Positions 1 to 4,114 of a stretch of DNA of 5,874 bases are shown in pieces. Numbering within the stretch: position 1 is the first letter of the stretch; every line of letters starts with the position of its first letter. The notes below the pieces were generated by a model, which worked only from the letters and a program-made list of their open reading frames with translations, was not told the origin of the DNA and did not search any database. The position numbers and the translations under genes are program-made. This DNA comes from Pseudomonadota bacterium (GTDB lineage Bacteria > Pseudomonadota > Gammaproteobacteria > Burkholderiales > Thiobacillaceae), in contig JAJZTV010000138.1 in assembly GCA_021847385.1 (NCBI GenBank), positions 1 through 5,874 of the forward strand, read 5' to 3'.

Positions 1-509
1 GATCAACGCCAGGTGCAACAATTCGCGCCGGCTCAGGGTGGCGCCCAGCGGCAGGCGCGACCCCGTGCCCTTGATGCGATCCAAATCCTCGGAATTGATG
101 GTGATCTGCTCGTCGAGCGGCAAGCCGGCGTCCAGGGTCACCACCGCCGTCATCAGCTTGGTGATCGACGCGATCGGGGTTTCGACCTCGGGGTTCTTGG
201 TGTAGATCAACTCGCCGGTAGCCTGGTTGATGACCAGGGCCGAATTCGAGCGCAACTTCAAATCGCCTTTCGCCAGCGCATGATCGAGTTCGGCATCGCG
301 CGCCGCTTGATCGTTGCGCTGATTACGCTTGGCGACCTTCTTGTGCTTGGCCTTGACCTGATGCTTGGCCTTGGCTTGGTGTTTGACTTTCGATTTTTTA
401 GCCTTCGACTGGCTGGTGCGGGCTTTACCTTCTGCCGCCTGGACTTCCGCCACAGGCCAAGCCAGGATCGACAGCGATAAAAAGAGTGGGAGCAGCGTTT
501 TTTTCATTA
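1..509 (-). CDS. pbpG: D-alanyl-D-alanine endopeptidase, PbpG (PBP7/8) type; 3' end off window; apparent frameshift in signal peptide
   Basis: Periplasmic low-molecular-mass penicillin-binding protein, peptidase S11 family, expected to cut D-Ala-meso-DAP crosslinks in peptidoglycan. The ATG at 509-507 opens a classic signal peptide (MKKTLLPLF...), but that frame then runs into unrelated residues and a TGA. The real protein continues in the -1 frame from the TTA codon at 480-478, open to the left edge for 160 codons. One extra T in the T7 tract (A7 on the plus strand, 479-485) would join them as MKKTLLPLFF-LSLSILAWPV, with a cleavage site after AEVQA. Next come a Lys/Ala/His-rich linker (about residues 36-63 of the joined protein) and the start of the serine hydrolase domain with the catalytic SxxK motif in ASITKLMTA (S115, K118). 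The later SxN and KTG motifs lie outside the window. The family is well supported; whether the shift is real, recoded or a sequencing error is open. Confidence 0.82.
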
Positions 510-550
510 CCTTATTTCTCACCCAAGCGCCCCAACGAGGGACGTAATGT

Positions 551-577
551 ATATCGGCGGTTGCAGGCAGAACTTTA
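551..577 (-). promoter_or_regulatory. Sigma-28 (FliA)-type promoter upstream of the PbpG-type gene
   Basis: On the minus strand the -35 element TAAAGTTC (577-570) is followed by exactly 11 bases and the -10 element GCCGATAT (558-551). The known enterobacterial sigma-28 consensus is TAAAGTTT-N11-GCCGATAA, so 14 of 16 specified bases match, including the long -10. Transcription would start near 545 and leave a leader of about 35 bases before the ATG at 509. The same gap also holds poorer sigma-70-like words (TTGCAA-16-TAAAGT), so dual use cannot be excluded. Confidence 0.7.
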
Positions 578-633
578 AGCGATTTCTCAAGAATTGCAAG
601 GCTAAGCCGCACCCCGCTCGACGAAACCAAACG

Positions 634-1482
634 TCATGCGCGACGGCCGCCCAACAAGCCCTCCAGGCTTTTGACCAAATCGGCCGGCAACACCAAGGTC
701 TTGCTATTGCCCGATTGCGCGATCTCCTTGAGCGAGGCGATGTACTTCTCGCCCAACAGGAAGTAGGCCGGCAGCTCTTTTTCCGGAAGCGACTCGGCGA
801 TGCGCTTGATCGCCTCGGCCGAGGCCGAGGCTAGGCGTACCTGGGCCTCGGCATCGCGTTTGGCCGATTCCAGCCGGGCTTCGGCTTCCAGAATGGCCGC
901 CTGTTTATCGCCCTCGGCGCGGGTCACCGTCGCCTTGCGCTCGCGCTCGGCCGCGGCCTGCAACTCCATGGACTTCTGCATGGTCGGCGACGGCTTGATG
1001 TCCTGGATTTCGACCGACTTCAGGGTCAGGCCCCAGTCGGCCACGTCGTCGGAGATCGACTCCTTCAGCCGGGCCTTGATCTGGTCGCGGCTGGACAAGG
1101 CCTGGTCCAGGTCCATGTCGCCGATGATCGCACGCAGGCTGGTCTGCACCAGATTCATCACCGCCAACTGGAAATTGGTCACGCCGTAGACCGCGCTCTG
1201 GGTATCGGTCACCTTGACGAAGGCGATGGCATTGGTGATCAGCACCGCGTTGTCGCGGGTGATCACCTCCTGCTCGGGGATGTCGAGGATCAGGTCCTTG
1301 GTCGTGACTTTGTAGGCCAAGCGATCGATATAGGGCACCAGGATATGCAGCCCCGGCAAGAGCGTCGTGAGGTACTTGCCCAGACGCTCGACCACCCACT
1401 CCTCGCCCTGCGGCACGATGCGCACGCCCTTCCATAAGGTGATGAAGAGAAAACCGATTAAAACGATCGAGACGACTTCCAT
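634..1482 (-). CDS. qmcA: SPFH/band 7 membrane protein, QmcA/stomatin-like
   Basis: 282-residue membrane-anchored SPFH (stomatin/prohibitin/flotillin/HflK-C) protein, somewhat shorter than E. coli QmcA (about 305). Such proteins form large oligomers at the inner membrane, linked to membrane microdomains and protease control; the exact role here is inferred. Visible in order: an N-terminal membrane segment (about residues 3-19); the band 7 domain (about 20-180) with the typical PGLHILVPYIDRLAYKV, DIPEQEVITRDNA and SLRAIIGDMDLDQAL motifs and VEIQDIKP near its end; an Ala/Glu/Arg/Lys-rich coiled coil (about 175-235); and a C-terminal region ending in LVKSLEGLLGGRRA. The start at 1482 lies 3 bases after the nfeD stop, with GGGGGA (1495-1490) about 7 bases upstream as ribosome site. 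The two genes are therefore probably translationally coupled, the usual SPFH-NfeD pairing. No obvious terminator follows the stop. Confidence 0.93.
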   Translation of the reverse strand: MEVVSIVLIGFLFITLWKGVRIVPQGEEWVVERLGKYLTTLLPGLHILVPYIDRLAYKVTTKDLILDIPEQEVITRDNAVLITNAIAFVKVTDTQSAVYGVTNFQLAVMNLVQTSLRAIIGDMDLDQALSSRDQIKARLKESISDDVADWGLTLKSVEIQDIKPSPTMQKSMELQAAAERERKATVTRAEGDKQAAILEAEARLESAKRDAEAQVRLASASAEAIKRIAESLPEKELPAYFLLGEKYIASLKEIAQSGNSKTLVLPADLVKSLEGLLGGRRA

Positions 1483-1485
1483 GAC

Positions 1486-1929
1486 TCATTCCCCCATCTG
1501 TTCGACTTTGAGAATCTGCCCGAGCACGTCGACCACACGCGCCTTCTTGCCGGCTGCGATCGGCGCATCGGCGATGATGGGCCAGCGGTCGGCCCCCAGC
1601 ACCGGGCGTTGAAACAAGATCTCGCCCTGCCCCATCTCACTCACCGCACGCGTCACCAAACCGGTCAGACCGAGCACGCTTTCCTTGGCCTGGCCTGAGC
1701 GCGTGTCGGCCGGATTCTTGAAGTACTTGAGCCAGACCCCCATCATGACCAGCGAACTGGCCGACCACAACAAGGCCTGCGCCGCCAGGCCCAGTGGCAG
1801 CAGCCAGACCACGATGCCGGTCAACAAGGCACCCAGGCCAAACCAAATCAGGAAAAAGGTGGGCGTGAGGATTTCCAGCGCGATCAGCGCGAGCCCGAGA
1901 ACGAACCAATGCCACCAGACCAGTCCCAT
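1486..1929 (-). CDS. nfeD: Short-form NfeD-family membrane protein
   Basis: 147-residue inner-membrane protein of the truncated NfeD class (the YbbJ type that lacks the ClpP-like protease domain). Three hydrophobic segments are visible at about residues 6-22, 24-46 and 48-67. They are followed by a soluble C-terminal OB-fold region (about 84-143) with the typical GLTGLVTRAV...GEILF...W and KKARVVDVLGQILKVE pattern. NfeD proteins are partners of SPFH proteins, and the SPFH gene begins 3 bases downstream. The ATG at 1929-1927 is preceded by a strong purine-rich ribosome site (GGGGAGGGG, ending about 3 bases before the ATG). It starts 29 bases after the fumarase stop, so it probably shares the fumarase transcript; I see no separate promoter in the short gap. 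Confidence 0.92.
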   Translation of the reverse strand: MGLVWWHWFVLGLALIALEILTPTFFLIWFGLGALLTGIVVWLLPLGLAAQALLWSASSLVMMGVWLKYFKNPADTRSGQAKESVLGLTGLVTRAVSEMGQGEILFQRPVLGADRWPIIADAPIAAGKKARVVDVLGQILKVEQMGE

Positions 1930-1958
1930 TGCCCCTCCCCAACGATTGCGAAACTGCC

Positions 1959-3482
1959 CTAAGAATGCGCGGTCTTCGCGATCTGTTCAATTTTGATGTG
2001 CCACTCGCGTGGGCCCTCCTCGTGGACCGAGCGGCCCTGGCTGTCGACCGCCACGGTGACCGGCATGTCCTGCACCTCGAATTCGTAGATCGCTTCCATG
2101 CCGAGTTCCGGGAAGGCGAGCACCCGCGCCGCCCGGATCGCCTTGGCCACCAGATAGGCCGCGCCGCCGACCGCGATGCAATAGGCCGCGCCATGCCGAC
2201 GAATCGCCTCGACTGCTTCCGGTCCGCGCTCGGCCTTGCCGACCATGCCGAGCAGGCCGACCTGGCTGCCCAGCATCAGCTCGGTAAACTTGTCCATGCG
2301 CGTGGCCGTGGTCGGACCGGCCGGCCCCACCGCTTCGCCCTGTACCGGGTCGACCGGACCGACGTAGTAGATGAAGCGGTTATGAAAGTCCACCGGCAAC
2401 GGCTCGCCACGAGCGATGAGATCCGCGATCCGCTTGTGCGCGGCATCGCGCCCGGTGAGCAGCTTGCCCGAGAGCAGCAGGGCCTCGCCCGCGCGCCATT
2501 GTGCGATGTCGGCCCGGGTCAGCGTATCCAGGTTCACCCGCCGGGCGCCGGCCGGGCCGGACCAAGCGATCCGGGGCCAGGCACTCAGGGAGGGCGGCGT
2601 GAACCGGGCCGGACCGCTGCCATCCAGGCTGAAATGCAAATGCCGGGTCGCCGCGCAGTTGGGGATCAGCGCCACCGGCAACGAGGCGGCATGGGTCGGG
2701 TAGTCGAGGATTTTCACGTCGAGCACCGTGGTCAGGCCGCCCAGGCCCTGGGCACCGATGCCCAACGCATTCACCTTGTCGTACAGCTCCAGGCGCAACG
2801 CTTCGACACGGCTCTTCGGTCCGCGCGCCCGCAACTCCTGGATGTCGATCGGCGCCAGCAGCGCCTCTTTGGCCAGCACCATGGCCTTCTCCGGCGAGCC
2901 GCCGATGCCGAGGCCCAGCACCCCGGGCGGACACCAGCCGGCACCCATCTGCGGTAATTCATTCAGCACCCAATCGACGATGGAATCGCTTGGATTCAGC
3001 ACCGCGAAGCGCGCCTTGTTCTCCGAGCCGCCACCCTTGGCCGCGACCCGCACGTCCACCGTGTCGCCCGACACCAGCTCCACGTGCACCACGGCCGGGG
3101 TGTTGTCGCGGGTATTGCGCCGGCTGCCGGCCGGGTCGGCCAGCACCGAGGCGCGTAGCGGATTGTCCGGGTTGGTGTAGGCGCGGCGTACGCCCTCGTC
3201 GACCATCTCTTGCAAGCCCAAGCGCGCCTCCCAGCGCACGTCCATGCCGATGCGGAGAAAGACCACGGCCATGCCGGTATCCTGGCAGATCGGCCGGTGG
3301 CCTTCGGCGCATAGGCGGGAATTGACCAGGATCTGGGCCAGCGCATCCTTCGCCGCCGGACTCAGTTCGCGGTCATAGGCCGCCTTCACGGCCTCGATGA
3401 AATCCAACGGGTGGTAATAGGAAATGAACTGGAAGGCATCGGCAATCGATTGCACGAAGTCTTCCTGGCGAATGACGGTCAT
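1959..3482 (-). CDS. fumA: Class I fumarate hydratase, iron-sulfur dependent
   Basis: 507-residue single-chain class I fumarase, which interconverts fumarate and malate in the TCA cycle in the cytoplasm. The family uses an oxygen-labile [4Fe-4S] cluster. The N-terminal (alpha-like) part spans about 1-290 and the C-terminal (beta-like) part about 325-507. Probable cluster ligands are C66 (in RPICQDTG), C184 (in GAGWCPPGVLG) and C276 (in PNCAATRH); their spacing agrees with what I recall for two-domain class I enzymes. Other hallmarks are KGGGSENK (149-156), GIGAQGLGG (241-249) and GPTTATRMDKFT (389-400). The reading frame is open upstream to 3773, but that extension is antisense to the tRNA gene. 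I chose the ATG at 3482 because MTVIRQEDF begins the homologous region and AAGGA lies 9 bases upstream. The stop is TAG, and nfeD starts 29 bases later. Confidence 0.96.
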   Translation of the reverse strand: MTVIRQEDFVQSIADAFQFISYYHPLDFIEAVKAAYDRELSPAAKDALAQILVNSRLCAEGHRPICQDTGMAVVFLRIGMDVRWEARLGLQEMVDEGVRRAYTNPDNPLRASVLADPAGSRRNTRDNTPAVVHVELVSGDTVDVRVAAKGGGSENKARFAVLNPSDSIVDWVLNELPQMGAGWCPPGVLGLGIGGSPEKAMVLAKEALLAPIDIQELRARGPKSRVEALRLELYDKVNALGIGAQGLGGLTTVLDVKILDYPTHAASLPVALIPNCAATRHLHFSLDGSGPARFTPPSLSAWPRIAWSGPAGARRVNLDTLTRADIAQWRAGEALLLSGKLLTGRDAAHKRIADLIARGEPLPVDFHNRFIYYVGPVDPVQGEAVGPAGPTTATRMDKFTELMLGSQVGLLGMVGKAERGPEAVEAIRRHGAAYCIAVGGAAYLVAKAIRAARVLAFPELGMEAIYEFEVQDMPVTVAVDSQGRSVHEEGPREWHIKIEQIAKTAHS

Positions 3483-3509
3483 GGCTCGCAGTCCTTGGCT
3501 GATGCTGCA

Positions 3510-3515
3510 AGTGTA
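3510..3515 (-). promoter_or_regulatory. Candidate extended -10 promoter for fumarase
   Basis: On the minus strand TACACT (3515-3510) is preceded by TGC, giving an extended -10 (TGnTACACT). No convincing -35 is seen 16-18 bases upstream. The start site would fall near 3503, giving a leader of about 20 bases containing the AAGGA ribosome site of the fumarase gene. The position is plausible but the match is modest. Confidence 0.35.
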
Positions 3516-3553
3516 GCAACACGCCGGCTGGCCGTGCGCCAAGGCCGTCAGGC

Positions 3554-3582
3554 TTGACGGAGCGGCCGTTTCCGGCTTTAAT
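3554..3582 (+). promoter_or_regulatory. Sigma-70 promoter of the tRNA-Phe gene
   Basis: TTGACG (3554-3559), a 17-base spacer and TTTAAT (3577-3582) each match the consensus hexamers at 5 of 6 positions with ideal spacing. The bases after the -10 are GC-rich (GCGCATCCC), typical of stable-RNA promoters under stringent control. Transcription would start near 3589, about 40 bases before the mature tRNA. A 16-bp inverted repeat (CCGTCA-GGCT-TGACGG, 3545-3560) overlaps the -35 element. Confidence 0.7.
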
Positions 3583-3594
3583 GCGCATCCCTGC

Positions 3595-3623
3595 GGCCGG
3601 GCTCCCACCCGGCCAAGCTTTTT
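3595..3623 (+). terminator. Terminator-like hairpin in the tRNA leader
   Basis: GGCCGGG (3595-3601) pairs with CCCGGCC (3608-3614) around a 6-base loop. AAGC and then TTTTT (3619-3623) follow. This resembles an intrinsic terminator, but the T run starts 4 bases after the stem and the structure lies between the predicted tRNA promoter and the tRNA, so strong termination here would silence the tRNA. It may act as a weak attenuator, a processing structure, or a stop for upstream rightward transcripts. Confidence 0.4.
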
Positions 3624-3628
3624 CAGAT

Positions 3629-3704
3629 GGCCAGGTAGCTCAGTTGGTAGAGCAGCGGATTGAAAATCCGCGTGTCGACGGTTCGATTCCGCCCCTGGCC
3701 ACCA
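3629..3704 (+). tRNA. tRNA-Phe (anticodon GAA)
   Basis: The 76-base gene folds as a full cloverleaf. The acceptor stem GGCCAGG/CCTGGCC is perfect. The D arm is GCTC/GAGC, and the anticodon arm GCGGA-TTGAAAA-TCCGC carries GAA at positions 34-36. A 5-base variable loop is followed by a T arm with loop TTCGATT. The 3' CCA (3702-3704) is encoded. One oddity is the T stem GACGG/CCGCC, which has an A50-C64 mismatch where a G-C or G-U pair is usual. The last 42 bases plus one following base are duplicated at 3811-3853. The promoter at 3554-3582 serves it. The long frames crossing it on both strands are artefacts. Confidence 0.98.
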
Positions 3705-3705
3705 C
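3663..3705 (+). repeat. Direct repeat copy 1: 3' part of tRNA-Phe
   Basis: This 43-bp stretch begins inside the anticodon loop (AAAATCCGCG...) and ends one base after the encoded CCA. It is identical to 3811-3853. The anticodon-loop-to-3'-end segment is the usual core of tRNA attachment sites used by tyrosine recombinases, so this copy is the likely attachment half that keeps the tRNA intact. The two copies are offset by 148 bp. Confidence 0.9.
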
Positions 3706-3723
3706 ATTTCTCCAAGTACCGAC

Positions 3724-3806
3724 CCGGCACCGCCGAAACCTCGAAGAATTTCGGTGCAGGCTAATGCCCGCAATGCGGGCGTTAAGTCGCGTCAGCGACG
3801 TGCCGG
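3724..3806. other. 83-nt structured element, closed four-way junction
   Basis: An outer stem CCGGCAC (3724-3730)/GTGCCGG (3800-3806) encloses three hairpins. H1 is CGCCGAAA (3731-3738)/TTTCGGTG (3749-3756), 8 bp with one G-U pair and a 10-base loop. H2 is TAATGCCCGC (3762-3771)/GCGGGCGTTA (3775-3784), 10 bp with one G-U pair and a 3-base loop. H3 is GTCGC (3786-3790)/GCGAC (3795-3799) with loop GTCA. Sixty of 83 bases pair, with only 6 unpaired bases at the junction. An alternative pairing GCACCG (3727-3732)/CGGTGC (3752-3757) competes with the outer stem. I do not recognise the family. It could be a structured RNA, a folded-DNA recombination site or a REP-like unit. It is not tRNA-like in sequence. 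Confidence 0.6.
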
Positions 3807-3810
3807 AGCC

Positions 3811-3853
3811 AAAATCCGCGTGTCGACGGTTCGATTCCGCCCCTGGCCACCAC
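3811..3853 (+). repeat. Direct repeat copy 2: orphan 3' part of tRNA-Phe
   Basis: Exact 43-bp copy of 3663-3705, including the encoded CCA and the unusual A at tRNA position 50. No 5' tRNA half precedes it: the upstream bases form the four-way-junction element and no GGCCAGG acceptor strand is present, so this is not a functional tRNA. It looks like the distal attachment repeat of a small or deleted integrated element. Flanking bases differ after CCACCAC, although TTCTCC recurs a few bases later in both flanks. Confidence 0.9.
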
Positions 3854-4029
3854 TTCGATTCTCCCAAAGCGCTCCAAGATATATTGGGCCCATTGCGGTC
3901 CGATCGGCATCGTCCGTTACCAGCCCCGCGACCGCGCCGCCCAATGCAGCACCCTTGCGCCGCTGCGGCCCTCACGACACAAGGAACCACATCCAAAGCG
4001 GCACAAGCCACGGAAGTGTCGATTTGTCA

Positions 4030-4043
4030 CTAACTTTGGTTAG
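4030..4043. promoter_or_regulatory. Inverted repeat, possible operator upstream of the efflux gene
   Basis: CTAAC-TTTG-GTTAG is a perfect 5-bp inverted repeat with a 4-base centre, about 72 bases before the efflux-protein start and overlapping a possible -35 (TTGGTT, 4036-4041). Efflux genes are commonly controlled by local TetR or MarR repressors binding such sites. No regulator gene is in the window, so the role is inferred from position only. Confidence 0.3.
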
Positions 4044-4065
4044 AATGGCCGGATTACACTAATCA
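4036..4065 (+). promoter_or_regulatory. Weak sigma-70 promoter candidate for the efflux gene
   Basis: TTGGTT (4036-4041), an 18-base spacer and TAATCA (4060-4065) form the best-spaced pair in this AT-richer stretch. TACACT at 4055-4060 is an alternative -10. Matches are modest and the gene is about 50 bases downstream. Confidence 0.22.
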
Positions 4066-4114
4066 ATTACACCACCGTCCGTTTCGGAAAGCCGCGCAAA
4101 TTGCTTATTCGCAC

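Larger units (their letters stand above)
3854..4114. other. Non-coding gap between the tRNA repeat and the efflux gene
   Basis: I see no convincing gene in these 261 bp. Open frames here, on both strands, are read-through of the tRNA repeat. The left part (to about 4020) is GC-rich with small palindromes (TGGGCCCA near 3890, CCGATCGG near 3900). The right part (from about 4021) is AT-richer and promoter-like, with the inverted repeat described separately. On the minus strand a short Gly/Ala-rich frame (3971 to about 3880) without a start codon resembles a glycine-zipper fragment. Confidence 0.5.

Noticed and set aside
13..480. Plus-strand 155-codon frame opposite the endopeptidase gene
   Set aside because: It is a mirror frame of the PbpG-type gene on the minus strand, whose SxxK motif and linker are clear.
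3483..3773. N-terminal extension of the fumarase frame (604-residue version)
   Set aside because: The extension is antisense to the tRNA-Phe gene and its leader. Homology begins at the ATG at 3482, which has its own ribosome site.
3762..3790. Integron attC site (GTTAAGT with the preceding hairpin)
   Set aside because: A GTTRRRY-like word is present but the paired RYYYAAC word and the usual two-box layout are missing, and there is no cassette gene.
3811..3853. Second tRNA-Phe gene
   Set aside because: Only the 3' part is present. No matching acceptor 5' strand or D arm is seen; the loop before it (GCCAAAA) lacks U33 and a Phe anticodon.
3663..3853. CRISPR-like repeat pair
   Set aside because: Only two copies, both tRNA sequence, with a 105-bp spacer; not an array.
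4024..4046. Promoter TTGTCA/TAGAAT upstream of the efflux gene
   Set aside because: The spacer is only 11 bases, far below the 16-18 needed for sigma-70.
3554..4062. Open frames of 100-160 codons crossing the tRNA region on both strands
   Set aside because: They translate the tRNA and its repeat (for example VAQLVEQRIENPRVDGSIPP and WWPGAESNRRHADF), well-known false proteins from tRNA genes.
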